A DNA stretch of 64,000 nt from Amphiura filiformis (GCF_039555335.1 NW_027305499.1:1-64000); one strand, 5' to 3'; shown: positions 38,146 through 51,300, numbered from the stretch's first letter. Numbers and translations are program-made. The notes: generated by a model from the sequence alone, not told the origin.

Positions 38146-41100
38146 GTGCTGTCAAGTTGGAAGTTGACTCCTAGCACCGCGACTTATGAAGCTTTTAGGT
38201 CAGCAGTCTACAGACTTTATAAGCTTTCGAACCATCATGAAAGTGATTGTGCCCAAGCTTCTCCCGTCAATGATCAATACTACACAGTTCACACCGAAGT
38301 TAAAGATAAAAGTGGTGTAACTGTTGTGGAAGAGATTCTCAGTGTTTGGAACAAACTCAAGCGTAGAGGAACAAAAGGTCAACGGCATCAATACACAATG
38401 AACTTGTACCACACCACTTCCACTATTCTTGTCAACGGCCATCATGCCACCTCTCTCTTCATTGACGACCATCTTCCCCTCATCAGGGAAATTATCCATG
38501 AAAATCCTAATCTGGATCAAGTTGATAAGAGGTTACATACCATCCTCAAAGAAAACATCAACAACGAAAATTGCCAACCTACTCATTGTGATGTGAAAAC
38601 TCAGAACTATAAACAAAACAAGATGAGTACAGCTTCTGACAGTCCTAATGCCATAGACAACTCAAAGAATGCTGACACTCCAATGATCTCACTTACTTAT
38701 GATCCTAGGCAGGGAAATGGCACCAAACCAATCAATTACAGAAGTGAAACTGAGCTCGATGATGTTAATATTACTCACCACTTACAGAGAACTGACAAAG
38801 CACTTGTAACCTCTCTGATTCATCAAGCCTCTCCTGTGGAAAATAATGATGACTACGTAATCTCTGATGAAGAAAACGAGAATATGTGCGCCATGTGTTA
38901 TTCTGATGACTGCACCATTACACTAAATGCTGCTGAATGCGTCGAATGTAGTGACAAGATCCATTTCAGTTGTGAAAAGATGACCTTCCAACAGATCAGA
39001 CTATATAGAGACAATTTACAGTATATCTGCTGTTCTTGTAGGACACTTGCCACTGAAACCTACATACAAGTTCAAAGTACCCCTGATGAAAATGGCATTA
39101 ATGCCACTCTTCAAAGGGAGTATGAAGCTCAAGCTAGCTACACGTGTAATGATGCTCCTTCCATTGACCATGCAGCATCCTACATCGATACTAATGGACA
39201 TGAGACGAATGCTGATGATATATACAATAGTCCTAAAAGCGAATCCTGGTATACTGACAGCAGTGAGACTAGAATTCGATCTGTCCTTGATATGGGTAAT
39301 AAAAATGCCCATCCTGCCTTGCCTAACAGTAATCTCTACACCAGTTCCGATATTGCTTGCCATGCCTTACCCAATGGCAACCATTGCAACACTGATGATA
39401 ACACCGAAGAATGCATGCCTATTGTAGCTGATGTTATCAACAACGAAACCAGAGTGATTGTAATTGCTAATCACGACGTCCACGACAATGATGGCAAGCC
39501 CAACCACAATACCCATCATGTCTCTACCAAAGCTAATACCGAAATTGCTCTTACCAAAACCAATTGTGACTTTAATGGTGTTGATAGCAAATCTACTGCT
39601 CATTACGCCAAACCCAACAGTGACACTCTCATCAGCTCTACCAGCGGCAGGGTCACTCATGACCTGAATGACTGTGATCGCGAGCCAAATGAAAACGTTT
39701 ATCCAGCTAATGCTAATCCTGATATCTCTACTAATGACATTAATAACAAGTTTTTCAACCCTGATGCAAGTATAAGTAAACCTGCTTTACTGGGATCAGA
39801 CAACGAATTCCTGTCTCCAAGTGATGACACTTCCGATTATTATCTTTCCTGTGTCAAGAATTTTGAAGATGCAGCTCACTCTGCACCCAACTCAAGTGTG
39901 AATGCTGACATGGATAATGTAAACCACAGTGCCTTGCCCTGCAGTGCTTTCCCCTGGAGCGAAGATGTCATCGACACAACCGCTATATCCATGGAATGCA
40001 TCGATGGTGCACCAGTGCAACCTGTTAACAGAATTGTTACTTCAGATGATAACACTGTCCCTAGTACCTCCTGTACATCCTACAATGAAGCAGCTCTCAT
40101 TCGCAATGTTAGTGAAAGCGATCCTACCTTGCCGTGGGTGCTGCTGGATCACAACTCCTGCCAAAATGATGATAATTTATTGAACCAAACCACTGATGCT
40201 GCCTTTCTCGACCACATTGATACCTATGATTTCACAAATGATAGTGACAATAACACTGCCAATCTGGCCTTGCATGATGTTTTACCAGATGCATTTCCCC
40301 CCAGCGAAGGGGAGTGCACCAGTAGTAATGTTATCAATCTGATGATTGAAACTGACCATGTGTATGGAACCAATGCCAACAACCCGGGTCAGAAGACATT
40401 TTCTAATGCCCCTCATCACCTGAGTCGCAGTAACGTGAACACTAATAGAAACATTGCTCACAACTCGAGCTGCAGCTCATCCAGTCACCAACAACAACCT
40501 AGTTCAAACAATGTCAAGCCTACAATGAGAACCACCAATCACAAACAGCAAAGCCCTACTGTCTTTACCAAGCAACTGAAAAAAACACCCCAAGCACTGT
40601 CTACCAATAAGAAAATGGAACTGGAATTTAAGCCGAATTTAAGCAAAAAAGACTTAAAGCTCGTGAAGAAAGACTCGCAATGAAGGAAAAGGAAGATAAA
40701 AAGAAGACCACTGCAACTATCACCCAAAATAAGAAACCTGCTCATGCCTATAATCATCCCATAACCAAAGTGAACACTACTAGAAGTAATGCTACAGCCA
40801 AGATGGTTTCAGATGTGCAACCTAACCCGAAAACACCTTCCACATCTACCAGCAAAAATGACGCCCAGCAGAAAATACTCCTTGAAATAGAGGAGAAGAG
40901 ACTGAAATCATGGGAAAGAAAACTCTCCCACAGAGAAAAGGAGATTGAAAAGAAAACTGCTGACATCACCGATAGAAATAAACAAGTCTCTCATATTCAG
41001 TCCTACATATGTCAGCTTGAGGAGAAAATAAGAAAGGCTGAGGAAAACGAACGCCTGTACAAACTCAGACTTGCTGCGCAAACTGTAGAACAACCTGAGC

Positions 41101-42415
41101 TTCAGGACCAAAGCGTTAATCGTACGGAACAGAAAACCACCTACTCAAGGCCTGAGGTAGATTCGCTCACATATCTCAGCCAAAGAGTTAACAACTGGAG
41201 TTTGAACTACTAAAACAGAGAGTGATCAAACTTGAAGGTATGGCTAACGCAAACATTTGTCAATGCCAAACTGCATGTACTCATCAAGTGCAATTGCACT
41301 GTGACAGTGGATACCCCTCAACAACTATACCAAGCACTAATAGCAGGATAACTCATGCTAGTAGCAATAGAAATGATAGTTCCAGGCATGTTGTCAAACA
41401 AGCACCAGGTGTGATTGAAAGTGGAACCTCAGTGGACCCTTATGCTGTGAGCCAACGCTATCATGAGCTGCCTTCTAACTGCTACCCAAGTGATCATCTG
41501 ATTGACTCAGCACGTATACCTGCCGCAGAATGTTTCTCACTCATTACCAACACAAGTAATAAAACCAGTCCAAGCACTGATGCAAATAATACTGTCAACG
41601 GACTGAAAGTGTGCCAATTAGCACCATCAACCAGTTACAAACTACCCACCCATGAAGAACTTCAACTTCTTGCACAGAAATTGCTGCGCAGATGTCGTGC
41701 AAGAATAGCTACTGAACAACAGCAAAAATATGACCAACCTTCTAGCTCCATCCTTCCAACCAGCAAGATGATGAACCTACATGGAAATAACATGTCTCAA
41801 ACCTCTGATAATAATGACCTTCTGGCTACAATGCCCAGACCAGTAAGCGGCATAGACGCCAACCCCAATCTTAGAGCTAATATGCCATACAAAGGCGAGA
41901 GACAAAGCGGCAAGTCACCGAGTCATTCAGCGTTGCGAAATAACCAGCAGAATTACATCCTGAATTCCTTTCAGCCTGCTCATGACAGCACAAATCAGAA
42001 TAAGCACCCTACGACTTCTGCAATGAATAGTACTAGAGTTAACAAAGATGCTGAACCAATGAGCAAAGATATCATGAAGCGTGAAGCCTATAGTCGGAGT
42101 ATAAGAACGAATCGACCAAGATTCCTGTCTGATGTAAAACCAACCTGGCATGGAAATGGGACCGACGCCGGAGAATATCAAGATGCCAACGGTAGGGAAC
42201 ATGCGGACTCTTATAGACAAGCAAGAAACCGAGCCCCTACCAGCAAACATGCTCATGGAAGAATGAACAATATGAACCTAAGTAGTAGAACTCTCAGTCA
42301 ACCTACAGCAGGATGTACTCCTGCAACTGGCGCAATTCCTAAAAAGCCTTTTTTAGGAATGGGCAGAGCCTCCCAGGTAACACCATGGCACCAAAACTAC
42401 CATTGCAGAATGTAA
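38146..42415 (+). pseudogene. Retroelement ORF1: PHD finger and coiled coil, two frameshifts
   Basis: The open frame starts after a TGA at 38140-38142; the first ATG is at 38398, so the true start is unclear. An N-terminal block ends YTMNLYHTTSTILVNGHHAT, a motif I recall from ORF1 of other invertebrate elements. Residues ~247-300 form a PHD-type finger with pairs CAMC, CVEC, HFSC and CCSC. A long Asn/Asp/Ser-rich low-complexity stretch follows, then a coiled coil (EEKRLKSWERKLSHREKEIE). Frame shifts near 40650 (A-run) and near 41195 divide it into three pieces. The third piece, with CQCQTACTHQVQLHC, runs to 42415. Confidence 0.8.
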
Positions 42416-45400
42416 AAGACATCCAAATCATCACCTTCAATGTAAATAACATCAATGCCAACACCATCGCCGTACAAGACATCCTGAAGGTAACAGATAT
42501 CCTTGCTATACAGGAGCATTGGTTGTTTAATTTCGAGCAGCAGAAGCTACATGAACTCGATGCAAATTTCAGAGCTGCAGCGAAATCTGTTGACGATGAT
42601 AACCCAATATCCCCTTCCAAAAACCACGTGGATACGGAGGCGTGGCCTTCTTTTGGAGGATTGAGCTGGATGGCAATACTAGACTGCTGCCCGATGGTGG
42701 TAACAGGTTGATTTGCATTGAACTTAGCACCAGTACTGTGACCTACTGTCTCATAAATGCCTACCTTCCTTGCAGAGGGAAAAGCTATGCTGATGATGAT
42801 TACCAGTCTGTCCTAGATGAAATTAGCGAAATCTACAACAAGTATAGCGACACACATGCTATTGTAATGATGGGTGATCTCAACGCATCACTGACTAGAG
42901 TGCCACCTAATTCCAGAGATAACCTTCTTAAGAAGTTCTGCCACAATCATAACGTATCTACTGAGGTACCTGCTATGGACACCTTTTTCCATGTCAATGG
43001 AACTGATGTCTCTCAAATTGACTACCTTCTAATTGCCAAGGAGCACCAAAGCCTTCTTCAGATCAATGCTAACGTACCAAATGATGCCAACTGTAACAAC
43101 GTATCTGATCATGAACCAGTGCATGCTACACTAAAGTACAGCTGCAACAAAGCGACTTTGACCAACTCCTCATCACAGCGCAATCGTAAAATCAACAGAT
43201 ATTCAGCTCCCAGAATTGACTGGACCAAGGTGGATAAGGACAAATATAACGAAATTATGACCACCAACAGTGCCAAGATTGATCTGCGAATTGAGACTCA
43301 TGAAGACCTCAGGCGTCTGATAAGCTCTCTCACCAATAATATGACTAAGGCCTTCCAAGACAGTCTTACAAAACCACCTAGTAAGCACAAGAAGTCTGGG
43401 AAAGGACTCCAGGTTTGGAATACAAGAATTGGGAAACTTGTGAAGGACTGCAAAATGATGCACCATTATTGGAAGGAAGAGGGAGACCCTACTCAAAACA
43501 CATCCTATAGTCACTGCGAGAAAAGAAATCAAAAGAGAGCTTAGATCCGAAATACGAAGATCCAATAGAGCTATCAAAGAGCAGCACTATTCTGATATCA
43601 TGGAGGCTGATACTAATGACACCAAGCTATTCCACAAACTTGTCAAAATGCAAAGAGCTGAGAAAGCAGCTCCAACTAGTCTGCTAAAAATAGAGATGGT
43701 GAAGAACTAACTGAGCCTGATGATATCTGTGACGGGTTCAGGAAGCACTTTAGCCAACTTGCAGTCTCCAAAGATGATGCAAACTTCAACAACAACTTCA
43801 AAGAAACTTCAAAGTTCAAGGTGTCATTGATCGAAAGTGAAGCCCGTGGCAATAAGCAAAAGATTAAACCGATAACACCTGGAGAAATCCAAAAACTTAT
43901 TGCAACGTTCAAAAATGGTAAATCCCAAGATTGCTTTGGCATAACAGCTGAACATCTAAAACATGCCGGACCTAGTGTCCTCAAAGTACTTGCAAGCATT
44001 ATCAATTATATGCTGGATACAACCTTTGTCCCCGACTACCTACTGAATGGAGTGTTGACACCTATCCCTAAGAAGAAAAAAGACAAAGCACTTGCTGATA
44101 ACTACCGTGGCATTACAGTAACACCAATTATGGGAAAGCTCATGGAGAAAACCTGGCTGAAGAGAGCAAATCCAATCTTAGCTCCCAAGCAGAACTGTAT
44201 GCAACGTGGCTTTACACAAGGCTGCTCACCCTCGAATGCTGCAATGCTGTTAACCGAGTCCATTAATGAAGCACTAGAGTTAAAAAACCGCTCTATACAA
44301 CTTTCCTCGACGTAAGCAAAGCGTTCGATGTGTAGACCATGAGATTCTTCTCGACGAACTCTATGAAGCCGGTGCTGACGGAGATTTATGGCTGACCTTT
44401 AAACAGTTATACTCAAATCCAGTGACCTCTGTCAAATGGAACGGATTCATTTCTGACAGCTTCAAAATTCAGCAAGGTGTCAGACAAGGAGGCGATCATC
44501 TGCTCCTATCTACAAAGTGTTTACCAATAGACTCCTCGACCAACTGTATGAACAGCACAGGGGTCATCAGATCGGCACAGTCAACATTCCTGCCCCCACA
44601 TGTGCAGATGACATGGTGGTACTGTCTTACTCTCTCACTGATGCACAAGTTGCGATAGACCTAGTCAACAATTATGCTGACGATCACCGATATAAAATAA
44701 ATGCATCCAAGAGTGCTACAATCTCCTTCAATGTGAATGTGCAGGCTGACCTAGAAATAGACAGTGAAGTTATTCCTTACAATGATGAAACGGCCCATCT
44801 AGGAATTTGCCGGAATACTAGTAACACTCTTGATGTTGATGCCAGAGTCCAACTGGCTAGAAGAACTATGTATGCATTAATGGGTGCGGGGCTCCATGGA
44901 AGGAATGGCCTTGCACCACATATATCTCACCACATCTGGTCAACTTATGCCCTACCTAGAATGTTGTATGCGGTCTTGATGCCATTTGCTAGAAGCAGGC
45001 CGATATCGACTAACTTGAGAAGTTTCAGCGTAAGATACTACGGCAACTTCAATTTTTGTCAAAGTCACCAACCCCTGCGAATGCTGCCGTCTATGGCCTA
45101 CTAGGTGCAAAACCAGTCGAAGCCTGTGTTGATGCTGCCATTCTTTCACTTTTTGGAAGCATTGCTAGAGATATGAGCTGCACTGAAAGAGAACTCGCTA
45201 TCAGGCAACTTGCTGTTAAATCATTCAACAGCAGGTCATGGTTTATGAAGGTGAGGAAAGTGCTTAACAAGTATCATTTACCATCAATCTATGATGTCAT
45301 TGCTAACCCCCCTGAGAAAAACAAGTGGACTTCTCAAACCAGTGGAGCTATCAGTGCTGTTTGGAATGAAAACATGCAAAGTGAAGCACAGATGAAATCA

Positions 45401-45793
45401 TCTCTTAACCATATTAACACTAGCAACTTTCAAATAGGCCACCCACACCAAGTATGGACAGCTCTTTCCACTAACCCCGTGAGGCGACTCATGCCAGCAT
45501 CAAAGCCAGACTGCTTACCAATACATATGTGCTCCAGTGCAACAGAGCTAAGTTCAACCAGTACAAGACCAATGACACTTGTCTGATGTGTGAGATAGAA
45601 CCCAAGACAGATGTCACTTTCTTATCAGATGCACCGAACTCAACCAACAGAGATCTTACTACATGAAACTGCTTAAGCACGAGCTGCTCATGATCTCTGC
45701 TCTCAAAGTGAAGTTGACACAGTCTTCAGCAACCAGAATCTTCTGCTCCAGCTCATTCTGGACTGCTCCCATCAAGTTATTAGAAGGGCCATG
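42385..45793 (+). pseudogene. Retroelement ORF2: APE endonuclease and reverse transcriptase, broken
   Basis: Starts at ATG 42385 inside the end of ORF1. Endonuclease motifs: ITFNVNNINA, DILAIQEHW, MMGDLNAS, SQIDYLLI and SDHEPVHATL. Reverse transcriptase motifs: LTPIPKKKKDKALADNYRGI, QRGFTQGCSPSNAAMLLTES, FLDVSKAFDV, IQQGVRQGG and APTCADDMVVLSYS. The catalytic box is CADD rather than the usual YADD. A C-terminal Cys/His pattern follows (TCLMCEIEPKTDV). Frame breaks occur near 42625, 43495, 43690, 44310, 44500, 45055 and 45480. Confidence 0.82.
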
Positions 45794-46517
45794 ACTTCAG
45801 AGTTTCAACTTGCTGAAATTGTGGAACCTATTAGCAGGAAGCTGTGCTTCAAGCGCTCCACAGACAACGTAGCATGCTCTTGGAGAACCTGTCTAAACCT
45901 TAGTGTTCTTATATGCATCGTATTCAAAGTCTGGAGACCTATGTTTCCTGACACCCAATTTGACCCTTTGTGTATTCTAATGTTTGCTGAACTTCTATTT
46001 CTATGTATGTTTTATCATGTTTACATGAATAAGGTTCATTGTATATTTCTATGCCATGTACTGACTCATATTTATATTTATATAATTGTGGTTCCTGTGT
46101 TTATTCATGCACCCCAGCACGTTATATGGTATTTATTGTATCCCTAAAGTGTGCCAGTGTTTGTACTATTGTGCTTTTTGCATAATCCCATTGACATACA
46201 TGTTGTATTGCAGTTAGGCATCCACAATAATGCATGCCTTGCAAGGGCTCTCACAAACTCACATTTTTGCATGACCCTAATCAGATGCTCAATATTATCA
46301 TACATGTAAACTCATACTCGTCCGTTGCATCTGCATTATTGCTCCTCACCTGAACTTTCCCTTGCCTGGAGGTGTGCAGTGAGCCTAACAATTGAATGTT
46401 TAATGGTGGTGGTCAGTGAACTGTGGTGAAACCAGTGACAATTGTTAATTGTTGTTCTACATGTAACTTTTTACGCTATATCAGCGGTGCGCCTGAACAA
46501 AAGGCGGGATCTCCCAT

Positions 46518-46543
46518 ACAGGATACAGGATACAGGATACAGC
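46518..46543 (+). repeat. ACAGGAT microsatellite tail
   Basis: Three and a half exact 7-bp units at the 3' end of the retroelement, the usual simple-repeat tail of CR1/L2-like LINEs. Confidence 0.8.
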
Positions 46544-46758
46544 TGACTAAATTACATTTATTTGATCAAAATTGGACAAATATCACTAAAAAGACGACAT
46601 TTACAGCCGAAAATCTAATGTATTATAATAAGAAGTGATGATTTTGTCTTTAGATATTAAATAACCATGTGTGGTGTATTCTCCTCACCAAATAGGACTA
46701 TTCTATTCCATTTAGGTAGATGTTACATCAAATATTCTACATCGAATGCTCGGAATCT

Positions 46759-46908
46759 TTAGCGGCCTTAAGACCATTTGTAAGAGGGAATGCTTAGATT
46801 ATCTTTACAGACATTTGGCAACTGATTGAGAAAAGATATGAATTTTTTTACATTGAAATGAAAAGAAATGTGCATTTTTGTAATCACCAGAAACATGACG
46901 AGGTAGGG
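46759..46908 (+). repeat. Dispersed repeat, copy 2 (right of the 8-kb retroelement)
   Basis: Begins AGCGGCCTTAAGACCAT and contains ATTGAAATGAAAAGAAATGT; matches 37225-37385 in the same orientation. Confidence 0.65.
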
Positions 46909-47474
46909 AAAGAAATAGCTAGTTAAAAGTCAAAGAAGCCAATAATCATATTTATATTTCCAAATGTCTTGCGTTTCTTGGCGGAAATGACATACCTTAT
47001 AACAAGACTTGGGACCTCATTTATATAACCCATACCATTCCTCTTGTGGGTCAGCTTTATTTGTCTCAATATTTGAGTGCAAACTAGCTCATGCTCCACT
47101 CCTAAAGTCATAAAGATCATCAAGTCAAAAAAATAAAACACAACACAAAATATTGCATTTTACTCCAAAAGTTCCTTTTTTATATATTACATTTGTACAA
47201 TACACATAATACATTCCAATATCACATAGAAATATAAAACAATACATAAATTTCCCATGCCTATTTAACAATATTTATAACAAACATACGGTAACCCATT
47301 ATTATGATGAAACCCATCATGCTTCATCAAATCAAATCTACATGGGCATAAGTATTGGCTGTTCTGACAAAATCAGAATAGTTTGGGCAAAACAGATTAC
47401 AATGTTTTTTTCTTCATTTTTTTTTTTTTGAAGTTGGGATTCATTCACAACTAAAATTAATTATATACCTCATC
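46909..47474. other. Non-coding stretch, nothing recognised
   Basis: AT-rich; no supported exon or repeat boundaries. Confidence 0.45.
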
Positions 47475-47685
47475 TAAAGATTCCCGCCATCTGATTGGTT
47501 AAAAGTGTGGGCATAGTTTTGACTGAAGCATAGTTCTGCTTGTGCTTTGTTCCCAATGTAAAATGATATTACGCACACGTTAATGTTTTTGCGCACTGTA
47601 ATTACGCGGAAATTGTCTGTGCCGTTTGTATTACTTTCTTCTTCCAAAATCGATGCTTTTAACCAAACAGATGACAAGAATCTTA
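47475..47685. mobile_element. Palindromic element remnant
   Basis: TAAAGATTCCCGCCATCTGA-TTGGTTAAAAG pairs with CTTTTAACCAAACAGATGAC-AAGAATCTTA. Confidence 0.55.
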
Positions 47686-47703
47686 AGATTTGGTATATAA
47701 AAC

Positions 47704-47863
47704 AAATATTGACTGCTTTTTATTGGGCATGGTTAAAATTATAGGCCAGCGGTGATCTCAAAATCATGACTATGCCCCTCTCCTACGCCTCGGGCATAGT
47801 CATGGTTTTGAGATCACCTTGGGCATATAATTTTAACCATGCCCCTCATAGCAGTCGATATTT
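47704..47863. mobile_element. Palindromic MITE-like element (GGGCATGGTTAAAATTATA arms)
   Basis: TTGACTGCTTTTTATTGGGC-ATGGTTAAAATTATA pairs with TATAATTTTAACCATGCCCC-TCATAGCAGTCGA. An inner pair ATCTCAAAATCATGACTATG and complement makes it nearly a full hairpin. Confidence 0.78.
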
Positions 47864-47876
47864 GTATACTATTAAC

Positions 47877-48602
47877 TTAAGGGGGTACTACACCCCTGTG
47901 GTAAATTTGTGACTATTTTTGTATTTTTCTCAAAAACAATAACACACTGGTAACAAAAGTTATGTATATTATTGGGGCAAGGAATCCAATTACTACACTG
48001 AAATTTCAGTGACTCGAGACAAGCAGTTCGTTATTTATGATAAGAAATGAGGTACATCCTATCGGTACCTTATTTCTTATCATAAATAACGAACCGCTTG
48101 TCTTGGGTCACTGAAATTCCAGTGAATAAATTGGAATCCTTGCCCCAATAATATACATAAATTTTGTTACCACTGTGTTATTAGTTTTTGAGAAATATGC
48201 AAAAATAGACACAAATTTATCGAGGGGTGTAGTATAAAGCCAAGAATTTTCTGCTTTACAAATGCTAAATTCCGCTTTTCTCCGCTTTGTAATTTTAGCA
48301 CATTTCTGACATAATAAAATTTCACAAGAATCTTACCTTCGTAAAGGATTGTGGGATACTCGAGCTGTGTGTACGGTAAATCTATGCCGATTTTACTTTA
48401 TTTTGATGAATTTTTAAGACCCATTTCATTTAGTATTTTATTTATTTATTTTCAAATGTATTTTTTTTCTTTTTCTAGGTCATTTTTGCTTATTTTTTTA
48501 TTTTTTTTCTCAGAAATGCGTTTTCCGCTTTACCTCAAAATTCATGATTTTGGAATTTCCTGTACGCCGAGAATTCGTGGCTTTAGTGTAGTACCCCCTT
48601 AA
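47877..48602. mobile_element. TTAA-flanked GGGGGTACTACACCC element, copy 2, interrupted
   Basis: TTAA at 47877-47880 and 48599-48602; a ~360-bp hairpin as in the 30.7-kb copy (TTGGGGCAAGGAATCCAATT and complement), with a 351-bp element inserted in its right terminal repeat. Confidence 0.85.
48235..48585. mobile_element. Nested MITE with TAAAGCC ends and 8-bp duplication
   Basis: GTGTAGTA is duplicated at 48227-48234 and 48586-48593. Inverted ends are TAAAGCCAAGAATTTTCTG and CCGAGAATTCGTGGCTTTA. The 8-bp duplication suggests hAT-like mobilisation. Confidence 0.82.
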
Positions 48603-49013
48603 GCATATTGTAACATGCTTGGACACCCTCAATTTTTTTTCAAATTCTTATTTTTACACGATTGCAATGTACTTAAAAAAGCTAACATAACCTGCAAAAA
48701 TCACGGCTTTAGGTGCTGTAATTACGACAAAATCTTAAGATTTTCAATACAATGACTGAGCAAGTTGTTTAACTCACAAGATTGATAAATTAGATTGAAA
48801 TGTATAGTGACCCATATTGGCGACATAGGCGCTAGAATTAATAGCAATTTCCTTTGTTTGACCTCATTTTTTGCAGCTCAAAATTAATACAGAACACATC
48901 TGACAGTGAAAACTAACATTTTGTGGACTAAAACAATGTATTTTTTTATACAAATGTTACAGTATTGCTTTAAATCTTGGATTCATCCATGTTGTCCCTA
49001 CTCTACTCCCCAT

Positions 49014-49450
49014 TCCAGAAAAATACAGCACTAATTTTTTTTGAATTAAAAAAATATTATCCTGTTTTGCCAAATGAAACATAGCTAAATCCTAATCCTT
49101 TTGTTAGTCCTAACTTGCAATGAAAGTAAAATTTTAATGTTTGGTCAATTTTTGGAAATAATACCCCAAAACATGCATTTTTTTAAATTATGAGCTAACT
49201 CTTACCCTATACTCAAGATTTTGAATGCTTAGACTTGTGCCAAGTTTACAATTTTGTGACAACAATTGTAAGAAAACATGCAAAATTGCATGTTTTTGGA
49301 CCATTTTCCCCCAAATTGCAAAAATATTAAAATTTAACTTTTATTGCCAGTTAGAACTAACTATGGATTATGATTTAGCTATGTTTCATTTGGCAAAAGA
49401 GGATAATATTTTTTCAGTCCAAAAAAATTAGTGCTGTATTTTCTGACAAG
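49014..49450. mobile_element. Palindromic element, full copy of the 15.7-kb repeat
   Basis: TCCAGAAAAATACAGCACTA-ATTTT and AAATTAGTGCTGTATTTTCT-GA are inverted ends; TTTTGCCAAATGAAACATAG is matched by CTATGTTTCATTTGGCAAAA. Confidence 0.8.
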
Positions 49451-50157
49451 TAGTGTTGCCAGTTTCCCTGCCTTGTAATCATTTTTGTTTGAGCAAGCAG
49501 GATCTTAATTTCATTATAAATTAAAAATTAATAACAGACAAACAAAACATGTTTTTCTTGGCTTATACCATAATGACAATATACAAACTAATAGGTTTTA
49601 ACCCAGAGAAGTTACTTGTAAATTTTGTATTCAAGTTGAAAATCACCAGCGTACAAAAAGCACAAGGAAAATGGGTCTTTTTTTTTTTTTCATTTGGGTG
49701 CGACATGCAAGTATCTTGTTTATGGTATTAAAAACAGCACAATTGGGGGAAAAGGGTACCTTAATCGCACAGGGTAGCTTAACTTGGCATCCAGAAAAAA
49801 ATTCAGTTGAAATGAAGGTAAAACTCCTCAAAACATGTGCTTTTTTATTTAATGGTTTTTCAGATCTCTTGATTGATTGCTACCACCCTCCATTTGCATT
49901 GGTACTGGAAGCTTTAGGTGTGTACAGAACAACTCATAACAGAAAATACTTGCTTAGGGAAGAAAAAACCCACATGTTGTTTGCTTGGGTCTATTTTACA
50001 CTAAAATACTTGCTTTGGGTACCTTTTGAAAGTCCTTGTATGCAGATGATATACAACTTGAAATACAAGTGGTCCACCCCCATTTCAAATTCCCATCTTG
50101 GTAGCAATCCCAATCCCATCACAATAATTGATTCACCAAATTACAATGCACAAATGC
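49451..50157. other. Intergenic stretch without a supported gene
   Basis: A long open frame starts here (49671) but runs on into the palindromic element at 50158. Its composition is not protein-like, so it is not annotated as a gene. Confidence 0.5.
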
Positions 50158-50441
50158 ATTGGGCTATTCCAGTTGAAATCCACACTACCCCTGTGGAAGA
50201 TTTTGGAAATATCTTCCACAGGGGGAGTATGTTTTTCAAATGTAATTGGTTAGGGCTACTCATTTTAAAACTCATACTCCACCTGTATTATGTCTTTACC
50301 TATATCTTCCACACCTGGAGTCAGGATTTCAAATGGAAGTTACCCAATTGTCTATTTGAGTCAAAATTCATACTCCCTCTGTGGAAGACTTTAGCTAAAT
50401 CTTCCACTGGGGTAGTGTGGATTTCAAATGGAATAGCCCAT
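50158..50441. mobile_element. GGGCTATTCC-family palindromic element, copy d (long type)
   Basis: TTGGGCTATTCCAGTTGAAA and TTTCAAATGGAATAGCCCA ends; two inner hairpins around CTGTGGAAGATTTTGGAAAT and CTGTGGAAGACTTTAGC. Confidence 0.85.
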
Positions 50442-51300
50442 TCACACAGCCTTATTCAATGTACACAGGCAAAGTACACCCAGCACTGTAAAAATGGACA
50501 TTTTTTGTGCTACACTTATTTCCATGCTTTTTGCATTACAAGCTGCTCCCGCGAAAATAATAGCGCATGAATAATATACTATTCCTTTTGTTAACTTACT
50601 GTAAGTATATATAGAATCGCACATTTAAAAACAAGGAAACAGTTCAAAATTGGCAAAGTGCAAAAAATAAATCGCATGAAAATGTCCACTTTTATGGCAA
50701 CAAATTTCTATCAGGGAATGGTCAACAAATCTATTCATGTTCTATAGATTAGAACAGTGGAACTACTAGACCAACTAAGGAGAGAACCAATAACAAAAAA
50801 ATATTTAAAAAATAAAATAAAAAAAACAGAAAAAATTAAACAATCATGAAAGACTGCACTAATATTAATAATGCATATTTTTCTCAACTTAATTACTGTT
50901 TATAAAGAATCTACTTTGGTTTCAATTTATTTTCCTAAATGTGTCACTTTACAAAGTTACTGCACACTAATACCAACAGTTGATCAAGAAGTCAATCCTT
51001 AATCCAGGCCACTGATAACTGGCGATGGATATGCGGACAGAGTTGTCGTTATCAGTGAAGCATGACACCAAGTAAAGCAATGGAAGTGACCAAAGCCAAT
51101 TACAACGGGTATAGCACCAAAAGAGTTGCTCAAATGTTGCATCAAACAAGTGTTAGTCTCTTTAAAATTTGGCAAACATTGCTCTTGAAAATACAGACAA
51201 GTCATCAAAACACATTTCAACAAACTCAAAACAGAAAGTACAACATGTGATGAAAAAATGACGACATGATCATGACTACGTGTGGAAGCTATTGGTAGAG
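50442..51300. other. Intergenic stretch, nothing recognised
   Basis: AT-rich; A-rich run near 50795-50840. Confidence 0.45.

Larger units (their letters stand above)
38100..46545 (+). mobile_element. APE-type non-LTR retrotransposon with PHD-finger ORF1
   Basis: ORF1 (38146-42415) and ORF2 (42385-45793) overlap by ~30 bp in the usual LINE order. ORF2 carries an APE endonuclease and a reverse transcriptase. After ~750 bp of 3' UTR the element ends in a 7-bp microsatellite tail (ACAGGAT x3.5, about 46518-46543), as CR1/L2-like elements do. The clade is uncertain. The 5' end is approximate and no target duplication could be fixed. Several frameshifts make this copy inactive. Confidence 0.85.

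Noticed and set aside
38200..40969. Several minus-strand open frames
   Set aside because: All overlap the retroelement ORF1 in the opposite direction and have no independent support.
37225..46908. Long terminal repeats of an LTR retrotransposon
   Set aside because: The enclosed element is non-LTR (APE endonuclease, simple-repeat tail); the repeats are too diverged and lack TG..CA ends and a primer-binding site.
49671..50570. 299-codon open frame on the + strand
   Set aside because: It runs through the palindromic GGGCTATTCC element (50158-50441) and into simple sequence; composition is not protein-like and no domain is visible.
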